A DNA stretch of 7,096 bases from Microscillaceae bacterium (lineage in GTDB: Bacteria > Bacteroidota > Bacteroidia > Cytophagales > Microscillaceae), in the NCBI GenBank assembly GCA_003483885.1, contig DMXI01000195.1, positions 1 to 7,096 on the forward strand. The letters run 5' to 3'. The stretch's first letter is position 1; every line of letters begins with the position of its first letter. The notes under the pieces are model-generated. The model searched no databases, was not told where the DNA came from, and saw only the letters and a program-made list of their open reading frames with translations. A program made the position numbers and the translations under genes. Positions 1-5,909 of the stretch are shown here, piece by piece.

Positions 1-32
1 CTGGACTGAAGCTCAAAGCAATTGGGTTTTAA
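1..32 (+). CDS. argC: 3' end of N-acyl-gamma-glutamyl-phosphate reductase (partial)
   Basis: Only the last nine codons and the stop are inside the window. Reading from base 3 gives GLKLKAIGF followed by TAA at 30-32. This resembles the C-terminus of Bacteroidetes ArgC proteins, which as I recall end in a GL.LK...F pattern. ArgC reduces the acyl-glutamyl phosphate made by ArgB to the semialdehyde that ArgD then transaminates, and argC directly before argD is the common order in this phylum. The stop is 26 bases before the argD copy 1 start, consistent with one transcript. The identification rests on very few residues plus context. A competing frame ending at TGA 47-49 is also open to the edge. 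Confidence 0.55.
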   Translation, partial: GLKLKAIGF

Positions 33-58
33 ACCTGATTGAGTTATGAGCTTTCAAT

Positions 59-1198
59 ATGAATTTATTTGACGTATATCCATCATTCAATGTAGAACCA
101 GTGAAAGGCGAAGGGCCTTATATTTGGGATAAAAATGGTAAAAAATATGTAGATTTTTACGGTGGTCATGCCGTGATGTCCATTGGCCATAGTCACCCAC
201 ATTATGTACAAAAAATAGAAAGTCAATTGAGGCAGTTGGGGTTTTATTCCAACTCCACCCAAAATCCATTGCAAGAGGCTTTTGCTCAAAAACTCACCCA
301 AATGTCTGGGTATAGCGATTATCGCTTGTTTTTGTGCAATACTGGGGCTGAAGCCAACGAAAGCGCTTTTACCCTGGCCTCGCACCAAACAGGGCGGCGT
401 AAAATTTTGACTTTTACCAAAGGGTTTCACGGGCGAACCTCCGCCGCAAGGTCAGTCACTGATTTACCGAAGGTGGCTTCCGTGAATGCGCAGCATGAGG
501 TAGCAAAAATACCTTTGAATGATTTGTATGCGGTGCAAAAACACTTACAAACGCAGGAGTTTGCCGCAGTAATTATAGAAGGAGTACAAGGGTTTGGAGG
601 AGTATATGTACCTAATAGCCAGTTTGTAGAACAATTGGCCCAAGTGTGTAAAGCTACCCAAACGGTGCTCATTTTAGATGAAATACAGTCAGGATATGGG
701 CGTACCGGGAAGTTTTTTGCTCATCAGTATACGTCTATACGCCCCGATGTCATTACGATGGCCAAAGGAATGGGCAATGGTTTTCCGATTGGAGGTATGT
801 TGATAAGCCCCGAGTTTACTCCTTGGAAGGGGATGCTGGGAACTACCTTTGGAGGCAATCATTTGGCTTGTGTGGCTGGGCTTGCCGTGTTAGAAATCAT
901 CGCCCAAGAAAATTTGATGCGTAATGCTGAGAAAGTAGGGCAATATCTGAAGCAAAAGCTAGATACAATTGCTGGAATAAAAGAAGTGCGAGGCAAAGGG
1001 CTCATGATTGGGCTAGAATTTGATTTTCCGGTGCAAGCCCTGCGAGAGCAACTGTTGTACGAACACCAGGTATTTACCGGAATTTCGGGAACCCACGTGT
1101 TGCGTATTTTGCCACCGCTCACGATTACGCCGCATGATGCTGATTGGCTGGTTAATGCTTTGCAAAGTGTATTATGTCAGACGGTAATTAATTATTAA
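59..1198 (+). CDS. argD: Acetyl/succinylornithine aminotransferase, copy 1 (divergent paralogue)
   Basis: This is a PLP-dependent class-III aminotransferase of 379 residues, normal family length (about 375-400). The family moves an amino group from glutamate to N-acyl-glutamate semialdehyde, giving N-acyl-ornithine in the cytoplasm. Visible landmarks are the N-terminal YGGHAV and GHSHPHYV (residues 34-50), the cofactor phosphate loop TGAEAN (95-100), FHGRTSA (123-129), the pyridine-nitrogen aspartate in LDEIQSGYGRTG (D207), the Schiff-base lysine in AKGMGNGFPIGG (K236), and GTTFGGNHLA. All catalytic positions are intact. The ATG at 59 starts the conserved MNLFDVYP and sits 26 bases after the probable argC stop. 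It has no Shine-Dalgarno, as is usual in Bacteroidetes. It is about two-thirds identical by eye to the next gene but departs from the usual Bacteroidetes ArgD wording more often (TGAEANESAFTLASHQ, ARSVTDLPKVASV). The acyl group, or a side role on another omega-amino substrate, cannot be read from sequence. Confidence 0.93.
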   Translation: MNLFDVYPSFNVEPVKGEGPYIWDKNGKKYVDFYGGHAVMSIGHSHPHYVQKIESQLRQLGFYSNSTQNPLQEAFAQKLTQMSGYSDYRLFLCNTGAEANESAFTLASHQTGRRKILTFTKGFHGRTSAARSVTDLPKVASVNAQHEVAKIPLNDLYAVQKHLQTQEFAAVIIEGVQGFGGVYVPNSQFVEQLAQVCKATQTVLILDEIQSGYGRTGKFFAHQYTSIRPDVITMAKGMGNGFPIGGMLISPEFTPWKGMLGTTFGGNHLACVAGLAVLEIIAQENLMRNAEKVGQYLKQKLDTIAGIKEVRGKGLMIGLEFDFPVQALREQLLYEHQVFTGISGTHVLRILPPLTITPHDADWLVNALQSVLCQTVINY

Positions 1199-1474
1199 TT
1201 TTTATTGTTGCATTGCTCCGCTACGCTTATTGTTCTATTGTTTCGCGATGCAATATGATGATTGATTTTCTATTGTTAGATGGTACATCACTTAAATAAT
1301 GACAAGCTATCTGTTTTGCAAATATGAGAGGTGTGGTTATCCTATTGTTCTGCTATGCATCGCGAACCGACCGACGGAAGCTCTGCGAAGCTAAACCATA
1401 AGCGAAGCGGAACAATGAAACCATAAGCCGAAGGCGAAACAATAGGACAATGAACAAAAAAACTAAAAAGAAAC
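1199..1474. repeat. Repeat-dense spacer between the two argD copies
   Basis: This 276-bp spacer holds no credible gene. It is built largely from variants of one motif around GCGAAGCGGAACAAT in both orientations. Segment 1211-1234 pairs with 1394-1417 as an inverted repeat (21 of 24). Segment 1229-1246 pairs with 1434-1451 (17 of 18), and 1242-1252 with 1356-1366 (11 of 11: TTCGCGATGCA/TGCATCGCGAA). On the right side the decamer AAACCATAAG occurs at 1393-1402 and 1418-1427, so a degenerate 25-bp unit is tandemly repeated. The last 20 bases before argD copy 2 are A-rich, a typical Bacteroidetes leader. I found no convincing TTG/TAnnTTTG promoter pair. It looks like a dispersed intergenic repeat cluster that may separate or partly attenuate transcription between the paralogues. 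Confidence 0.7.
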
Positions 1475-2623
1475 ATGAATCTATTTGAAGTATACCCCTT
1501 ATTCGATATAGAACCCGTCAATGCGGAAGGTGCTTATTTGTGGGACCAAAACCAGCAAAAGTACCTGGATTTGTACGGGGGCCATGCCGTCATTTCTATT
1601 GGGCATAGTCATCCGCATTATGTCAAAAGCATCGAGAAGCAACTGAACCACATTGGGTTCTATTCCAACTCGGTGCAAAACAGTTTGCAAGGGCGCTTGG
1701 CGCAAAAACTGGGAAAGCTGTCTGGTTATGATACCTACAGCTTATTTTTATGTAATTCAGGGGCAGAAGCCAATGAAAATGCGCTCAAGCTGGCTTCTTT
1801 TCACACCAAACGAGGCAAAGTATTGGCTTTTAGCAAAGGGTTTCACGGCAGAACTTCAGCCGCAGTGGCCGCTACTGACAATCCTAAAATTGTAGCACCT
1901 ATCAACGCCAACCACGAGATAGAGCGTGTACCTTGGGGAGATTTGGCCGCCGCTCAAAAACATTTACAAACTAAGCAATTTGCCGCAGTCATTATAGAGG
2001 GAGTACAAGGTGTAGGTGGCGTGCAAATTCCAACACCAGCATTTTTAGAAGCCTTGTCTCAAACTTGCAAAGCCACTGGGACCGTCTTGATTTTGGATGA
2101 AATACAGTCAGGCTATGGACGTACCGGGAAGTTTTTTGCCCATCAGTACGCCAATATACAGCCCGACTTGATTACTATTGCGAAAGGAATGGGGAATGGT
2201 TTCCCGATTGGAGGGGTATTGATTAGCCCTGAGTTTGAACCTTGGTATGGTATGCTGGGCACTACCTTTGGCGGCAACCACCTGGCTTGTGCGGCGGGTC
2301 TGGCAGTGCTAGAAGTACTCGAGCAAGAAAAGCTCATTGACAATGCGCTGAAAATAGGACATTATTTGAAAGAAAAACTGGCTACCATTGAGCATATTCA
2401 GGAAGTAAGAGGCTTGGGGCTTATGATTGGGCTAGAGTTTGACTTTCCAATTGCCGAAATGCGTAAGCAATTGCTCAAAGAACATCATATTTTCACTGGA
2501 GTTTCTGGCAAAAACATCATTCGTTTGCTGCCTCCATTGGGCATTACCCAAGCCGAAGCTGATCAATTTATTGACGCATTACAAAAAGTTATCCATCAGA
2601 AAATTACTACTAGTATAAATTAA
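1475..2623 (+). CDS. argD: Acetyl/succinylornithine aminotransferase, copy 2 (consensus-like paralogue)
   Basis: This is a second full-length class-III PLP aminotransferase (382 residues), tandem to and same-strand with copy 1. It aligns along its whole length with one single-residue gap near residue 140. All active-site landmarks are present: SGAEAN (95-100), FHGRTSA, LDEIQSGYGRTG with the pyridine-binding D208, AKGMGNGFPIGG with the Schiff-base K237, and GTTFGGNHLACAAGLAVLE. Its wording (SGAEANENALKLASFHT, AATDNPKIVAPIN, GVQGVGGVQIP) is closer to what I know of single-copy Bacteroidetes ArgD, so this copy is the likelier holder of the arginine-pathway role. The ATG at 1475 follows an A-rich leader (ACTAAAAAGAAAC) and begins the conserved MNLFEVYP. 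The stop is 13 bases before a palindromic repeat, and argF' follows. In this pathway the product would be N-succinylornithine (inferred from the neighbouring ArgF'), with N-acetylornithine possible. Confidence 0.94.
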   Translation: MNLFEVYPLFDIEPVNAEGAYLWDQNQQKYLDLYGGHAVISIGHSHPHYVKSIEKQLNHIGFYSNSVQNSLQGRLAQKLGKLSGYDTYSLFLCNSGAEANENALKLASFHTKRGKVLAFSKGFHGRTSAAVAATDNPKIVAPINANHEIERVPWGDLAAAQKHLQTKQFAAVIIEGVQGVGGVQIPTPAFLEALSQTCKATGTVLILDEIQSGYGRTGKFFAHQYANIQPDLITIAKGMGNGFPIGGVLISPEFEPWYGMLGTTFGGNHLACAAGLAVLEVLEQEKLIDNALKIGHYLKEKLATIEHIQEVRGLGLMIGLEFDFPIAEMRKQLLKEHHIFTGVSGKNIIRLLPPLGITQAEADQFIDALQKVIHQKITTSIN

Positions 2624-2636
2624 ATTCGCGACCTCT

Positions 2637-2691
2637 AGACCTGACAGTTCATAATCCCGCATAGCGGGGGTTTTAAAAACCTGTCAGGTCT
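2637..2691. repeat. 55-bp palindromic intergenic repeat, copy A
   Basis: Outer arms AGACCTGACAG (2637-2647) and CTGTCAGGTCT (2681-2691) are perfect 11-bp inverted repeats. They enclose a small GC hairpin, CCCGC-ATA-GCGGG (2656-2668), then GGTTTTAAAAAC. A second copy lies at 5781-5835 in the same cluster and orientation, with 50 of 55 positions identical. It fills the argD2-argF' junction. The inner hairpin followed by four T residues resembles a weak intrinsic terminator, so it could act as an attenuator or mRNA-stabilising structure. Dispersal as a REP-like element is the alternative. The function is inferred. Confidence 0.85.
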
Positions 2692-2711
2692 GAAGAAGAA
2701 TCAACAAAAAC

Positions 2712-3713
2712 ATGAAACATTTTACTGCTCCCTCTGACGTGCCGAGTGTGCCCGAATTGGTACAAAAGGCCCTAGACGTAAAACGAAATCCCCGAAGATA
2801 TGCCCAGTTGGGAAATAACAAAACCCTGGGATTGTTCTTTTTCAACCCTAGTTTACGTACCCGCCTGAGTACCCAAAAAGCGGCTCAAAACCTTGGAATG
2901 TCGGTCATGATGATGAACTTTAACAAAGAAGGCTGGCAACTGGAAACCGAAGCAGGAGTAATCATGGATGGTGGCAAGGCCGAGCACGTAAAAGAAGCGG
3001 CTGCAGTGGTAGGTCAATATTGCGATGTGATAGGGCTCCGTACCTTTGCCAAGCTAGAAAATGCAGCAGAAGACTACAAGGAAACCTTTATTCAACAGTT
3101 TAAGCAACATGCCGGCGTTCCGATCATCAGCCTGGAATCTGAGATCCGGCACCCCTTGCAGTCTTTGACCGATTTGCTCACAATTGAAGACTATCGAATA
3201 AGAAAGAACCACACCCAAAAACCTAAAGTAGTACTTACCTGGGCACCTCACGTAAAAGCCCTGCCTCAAGCCGTGCCCAATTCTTTTGTAGAGTGGACCA
3301 AACACATGGACTATGACCTGACCATTACCCACCCCCAAGGCGCCGAGCTTTCTACTGAGTTTACCGAAGGGGTAAATATTGAATACGACCAAAATAAAGC
3401 CTTACAAGAGGCGGATTTTGTGTATGTCAAAAACTGGTCTTCTTTTGCCAATTATGGAAAAGTGATTGAGGCCCCTGACTGGACTATTACCGCCGAAAAA
3501 ATGGCTTTGACCAACCAAGCGTATTTAATGCATTGTTTGCCCGTAAGGCGCAACCTGGTGATTGCCGACGAAGTGCTGGATGGATCCCAATCTATCGTGA
3601 TAGAACAGGCCGGAAATCGAGAAACTGCGGCTCAGGCTATATTGCAGGAAATTTTATTACATTTAAATGCAGGTGAATCACTCAGTGATTTATCGGAGTC
3701 ATTGATTATATAA
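2712..3713 (+). CDS. argF': N-succinylornithine carbamoyltransferase (ArgF')
   Basis: This aspartate/ornithine carbamoyltransferase-fold enzyme has 333 residues. It transfers a carbamoyl group from carbamoyl phosphate to acylated ornithine, giving N-succinyl- (or N-acetyl-) citrulline. The carbamoyl-phosphate site is FFNPSLRTRLSTQ (43-55, with the SxRTR core at 47-51) and HPLQS (147-151). The substrate side has TWAPHVKALPQAVPNSF (176-192) and HCLPVRRN (274-281). These, and the MDGGKAEH loop (86-92), match the succinylornithine/acetylornithine branch represented by Bacteroides fragilis ArgF', not true ornithine transcarbamylase. Residue 90 in this loop is Ala. B. fragilis has Pro here and acetylornithine enzymes have Glu. 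Published mutants, as I recall, give succinylornithine activity with Ala, so I favour the succinyl substrate. The ATG at 2712 is 20 bases after the palindromic repeat, with an A-rich leader. The C-terminal tail beyond about residue 318 (NAGESLSDLSESLII) is slightly longer than in B. fragilis. Confidence 0.92.
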   Translation: MKHFTAPSDVPSVPELVQKALDVKRNPRRYAQLGNNKTLGLFFFNPSLRTRLSTQKAAQNLGMSVMMMNFNKEGWQLETEAGVIMDGGKAEHVKEAAAVVGQYCDVIGLRTFAKLENAAEDYKETFIQQFKQHAGVPIISLESEIRHPLQSLTDLLTIEDYRIRKNHTQKPKVVLTWAPHVKALPQAVPNSFVEWTKHMDYDLTITHPQGAELSTEFTEGVNIEYDQNKALQEADFVYVKNWSSFANYGKVIEAPDWTITAEKMALTNQAYLMHCLPVRRNLVIADEVLDGSQSIVIEQAGNRETAAQAILQEILLHLNAGESLSDLSESLII

Positions 3714-3719
3714 AAATTA

Positions 3720-3845
3720 CTCTATCCAGCTTTTTAAAAAGCATCCTCACGAGCTGATCGAGACCTCAATAGCAAGTGTTTTTGAGGTAGTCGTTGGGGC
3801 AGTTTGTGAAGACACAAGCTTAGGCGAAAAAGTAGTTGGGTAGAG
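3720..3845. mobile_element. Possible miniature inserted element (MITE-like) in argF'-argB spacer
   Basis: This 126-bp non-coding segment has imperfect terminal inverted repeats CTCTATCCAGCT (3720-3731) and AGTTGGGTAGAG (3834-3845), matching at 10 of 12. It is flanked by near-identical direct repeats, TATATAAAAATTA (3707-3719) and TATATAAAATTA (3846-3857), which differ by one A. That arrangement is what a small non-autonomous insertion with a target duplication would leave. The left direct repeat contains the argF' stop codon. Inside are the perfect palindrome GCTTTTTAAAAAGC (3729-3742) and a 7-bp stem ACCTCAA/TTGAGGT (3763-3769 with 3782-3788). No transposase is present. The alternative is a structured leader for argB. 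Confidence 0.4.
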
Positions 3846-3867
3846 TATATAAAATTACGCTGCTATT

Positions 3868-4647
3868 ATGGAAAAATTAACGATTGTGAAAGTAGGAGGG
3901 GGGATTCTTGAAGATCAATCAAAACTAAAGACACTTGTAAAAGACTTTGCGGACATTGATGGTAAAAAAATCCTGGTACACGGCGGGGGTAAAACCGCTA
4001 CTCAAATGGCCGATCGGTTGGGCATACAAACCCAGATGATAGAAGGGCGCCGAATTACCTCTACCGAAATGCTCGAGGTAGTATTGATGGTGTATGGAGG
4101 CTTAGTCAACAAAAAAGTGGTGGCCAAATTACAGGCCCACCATTGCAATGCGCTGGGCTTTACCGGGGCTGATGCCAACATTATTTTGGCCGAAAAACGT
4201 CCAGTAAAAGATATCAATTACGGTTGGGTAGGCGATGTAAAATCAGTCAATGTACCAGTTTTACAAGGAATATTGGACCAAAATATCGTACCCGTCATTG
4301 CCCCTTTAACCCATGACGGAGCGGGGCACTTATACAATACCAATGCCGATACCATGGCCTCAGTACTCGCGGGAGCCTTGAGTCAATTATATGCAGTACG
4401 TTTATGGTATTGTTTTGAGAAACCAGGCGTACTCAAAGATGCTGAAGATGATAGTTCCTTGATCGAGAAATTGTTTCATTCCCTATACAAAGCCTACCAA
4501 CAATCAGGCATTATTAAAGATGGTATGATTCCTAAACTTGACAATGGTTTTGCAGCTTTGCAGCAAGGTTCCAAAGAAGTAATTATTGGTGCCGCATCAG
4601 CTCTAGGTCAAGATAGATTTTCGGGTACTCAACTAGTATTAAATTAA
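3868..4647 (+). CDS. argB: N-acetyl/N-succinylglutamate kinase
   Basis: This amino-acid-kinase-family protein has 259 residues, the usual ArgB length. It phosphorylates the gamma-carboxyl of N-acyl-glutamate with ATP, the second step of the acylated route and the reaction before ArgC. Visible motifs are the phosphate-binding IVKVGGG (6-12, K8), HGGGK (38-42), the acyl-glutamate contact GRRIT (60-64), MVYGGLVNKKVVAKLQ, FTGADAN (98-104), NTNADT (157-162, with the family's metal-organising Asp at 161) and the second catalytic lysine in MIPKLDN (K223). NTNADT and YCFEKPGVL match the wording of Bacteroides homologues. The ATG at 3868 lies just after the spacer element, and argE follows after only 6 bases. 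The chain lacks the long N-terminal helix that I associate with arginine-feedback-inhibited hexameric ArgB, so feedback control may lie elsewhere (inference). The succinyl substrate is inferred from ArgF'. Confidence 0.93.
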   Translation: MEKLTIVKVGGGILEDQSKLKTLVKDFADIDGKKILVHGGGKTATQMADRLGIQTQMIEGRRITSTEMLEVVLMVYGGLVNKKVVAKLQAHHCNALGFTGADANIILAEKRPVKDINYGWVGDVKSVNVPVLQGILDQNIVPVIAPLTHDGAGHLYNTNADTMASVLAGALSQLYAVRLWYCFEKPGVLKDAEDDSSLIEKLFHSLYKAYQQSGIIKDGMIPKLDNGFAALQQGSKEVIIGAASALGQDRFSGTQLVLN

Positions 4648-4653
4648 TACCCA

Positions 4654-5721
4654 ATGGAAACAATCGCAATAGATAAATCGCTATATGTCAATTTGCTCAA
4701 ACAATTGATTGCCACTCAGTCGTTTAGCCGGGAAGAAGACAAAACCGCCGATATTCTGGAGGAGTTTATCAAGCAACAAGGTTTAGTGCCTCAACGCCAA
4801 GGGAATAATGTGTGGGTGAAGTCGGCTTCTTTTACAGAAGGTAAGCCAACCATTTTGCTCAACTCCCATCACGATACCGTAAAGCCAGTGAAAGGCTGGA
4901 AACGTGATCCCTTTGAACCTACCGAAGAAGAGGGGGTAATTTATGGCTTGGGTAGTAATGATGCGGGCGCTTCGTTGGTATCGTTGCTGGCTACTTTTAC
5001 GCATCTCAATGCATTACCTGACTTACCATACAACCTTATTTATGCGGCTACGGCCGAAGAAGAGGTATCTGGTAAAAACGGTATTGCGAGTATTTTGTCA
5101 AACCTGGGAAAAATTGACTTAGGGGTAGTAGGCGAACCCACCCAAATGCAAATGGCCATTGCCGAAAAAGGCTTGATTGTGATTGATGCCGAGGCCAAAG
5201 GCAAAGCAGGACACGCGGCCCGTAACGAAGGCGAAAATGCCATTTACAAGGCAATGCAAGACATTCAATGGATACAAAGTTATCAGTTTCCAAAAATATC
5301 GGAATGGTTGGGGCCCATCAAAGCCACGGTGACCCAAATAGAGGCTGGCTACCAACACAATGTGGTGCCCGATAGTTGCAAATTTGTGATTGATGTGCGC
5401 ACCCAGGAATGTTACAGTAACCAAGAAGTGCTGGATATTTTGCAGCAACATACCCAAAGCGAGCTAAAAGCCCGGTCGTTGCGGTTAAATTCTTCAGGTA
5501 TTCCGCTAGACCACCCGATGGTACAGCGAGGCAAAAGTTTGGGACTCTCGACTTATGGTTCTCCTACGCTTTCTGATCAGGCCCTGATGCCTTTTACTAC
5601 CATCAAGATTGGCGTAGGCGATTCGGCCCGTTCGCATACCGCTGATGAGTACATCAAACGACCTGAAATAGAACAAGGAATCGATCTTTATATTCAATTA
5701 TTGGAAGATTTAAAATTGTAA
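4654..5721 (+). CDS. argE: M20-family N-acylornithine/N-acylcitrulline deacylase
   Basis: This is a two-zinc M20 metallopeptidase-family hydrolase of 355 residues. It should remove the acetyl or succinyl group from the amino nitrogen. Because ArgF' acts on acylated ornithine, the expected substrate here is N-succinylcitrulline (or acetylcitrulline) rather than acylornithine. The metal-site signatures are complete: SHHDTV (71-76, H72 ligand and D74), LGSNDAGAS with bridging D103, AEEEVSG with general base E135 and ligand E136, VGEPT with ligand E161, and RSHTADE with ligand H328. The inserted dimerisation domain (about 165-280) carries AGHAAR (H187), the histidine that completes the partner's active site in this family. 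The start ATG at 4654 is 6 bases after the argB stop, so translation is probably coupled. The same family includes DapE and LysK, but the arg cluster context supports ArgE. Confidence 0.9.
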   Translation: METIAIDKSLYVNLLKQLIATQSFSREEDKTADILEEFIKQQGLVPQRQGNNVWVKSASFTEGKPTILLNSHHDTVKPVKGWKRDPFEPTEEEGVIYGLGSNDAGASLVSLLATFTHLNALPDLPYNLIYAATAEEEVSGKNGIASILSNLGKIDLGVVGEPTQMQMAIAEKGLIVIDAEAKGKAGHAARNEGENAIYKAMQDIQWIQSYQFPKISEWLGPIKATVTQIEAGYQHNVVPDSCKFVIDVRTQECYSNQEVLDILQQHTQSELKARSLRLNSSGIPLDHPMVQRGKSLGLSTYGSPTLSDQALMPFTTIKIGVGDSARSHTADEYIKRPEIEQGIDLYIQLLEDLKL

Positions 5722-5723
5722 TT

Positions 5724-5757
5724 ATGTATGGTTAAAGGGGATTGCCTCATCATACAT
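5724..5757 (+). other. Weak inverted repeat after argE
   Basis: ATGTATG (5724-5730) and CATACAT (5751-5757) form a perfect 7-bp stem with a 20-base loop starting two bases after the argE stop codon. There is no T-run after it, so an intrinsic terminator is not supported. It may be a short mRNA 3' structure or chance. Confidence 0.25.
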
Positions 5758-5780
5758 TCTAAACCAAATAATATTTTGCC

Positions 5781-5835
5781 AGACCTGACAGTTTATAATC
5801 CCGCAAGGCGGGGGTTTCAAAAACCTATCAGGTCT
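5781..5835. repeat. 55-bp palindromic intergenic repeat, copy B
   Basis: This is the second copy of the element at 2637-2691, here in the argE-argH gap and in the same orientation. The arms are AGACCTGACAG (5781-5791) and CTATCAGGTCT (5825-5835). They have one mismatch, which would be a G-U wobble in a minus-strand transcript. The inner hairpin is CCCGC-AAG-GCGGG (5800-5812). The loop of the inner hairpin differs from copy A (AAG against ATA) while the five-base stem is unchanged, which suggests the structure is what is conserved. The T-run after the hairpin is only three bases, so this copy is a poor terminator. Confidence 0.85.
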
Positions 5836-5844
5836 AAAATACTC

Positions 5845-5879
5845 CTTGTTTGGTGTTTAAGCGAAGCGCCACCAACAAG
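5845..5879 (+). promoter_or_regulatory. Hairpin in the argH leader
   Basis: CTTGTTTGGTG (5845-5855) pairs with CACCAACAAG (5870-5879) as 10 base pairs with one bulged T. The interior holds a further GCG-AAG-CGC mini-stem (5861-5869). It ends 30 bases before the argH ATG. It could modulate argH translation or mark a processed 5' end. It also makes an upstream in-frame TTG at 5850 an unlikely start. Confidence 0.35.
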
Positions 5880-5909
5880 CCATCATTGAACCATACAACA
5901 TTAGAAAAA

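Noticed and set aside
2..49. Open frame WTEAQSNWVLNLIEL ending at TGA 47-49, as the end of an upstream gene
   Set aside because: It is open to the window edge, but its residues match nothing I recognise, whereas the frame ending at TAA 30-32 gives an ArgC-like C-terminus that fits the gene order.
1393..1452. Tandem units in the argD spacer as a CRISPR array
   Set aside because: There are only about two degenerate 25-bp units with no spacers of regular length and no cas genes.
2656..2674. CCCGC-ATA-GCGGG followed by TTTT as a strong terminator ending the argD unit
   Set aside because: The stem is only 5 bp, two G residues precede a T-run of four, and the hairpin is nested in a larger palindrome repeated elsewhere. 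It is reported as a structured repeat with at most weak termination.
3054..3392. 112-codon minus-strand open frame opposite argF', and similar long antisense frames opposite argD, argE and argH
   Set aside because: They lie wholly within strongly conserved coding regions on the + strand, show no recognisable motifs, and are expected by chance opposite such genes.
3763..3788. ACCTCAA/TTGAGGT stem as a terminator after argF'
   Set aside because: The loop is 12 bases, the stem is AT-rich enough to be weak, and GTAGTC rather than a T-run follows it.
5850..5909. TTG at 5850 as the start of argH
   Set aside because: It would add 20 unconserved residues and lies inside a hairpin. ATG 5910 begins the conserved MSKLW start of the family and has an A-rich leader.
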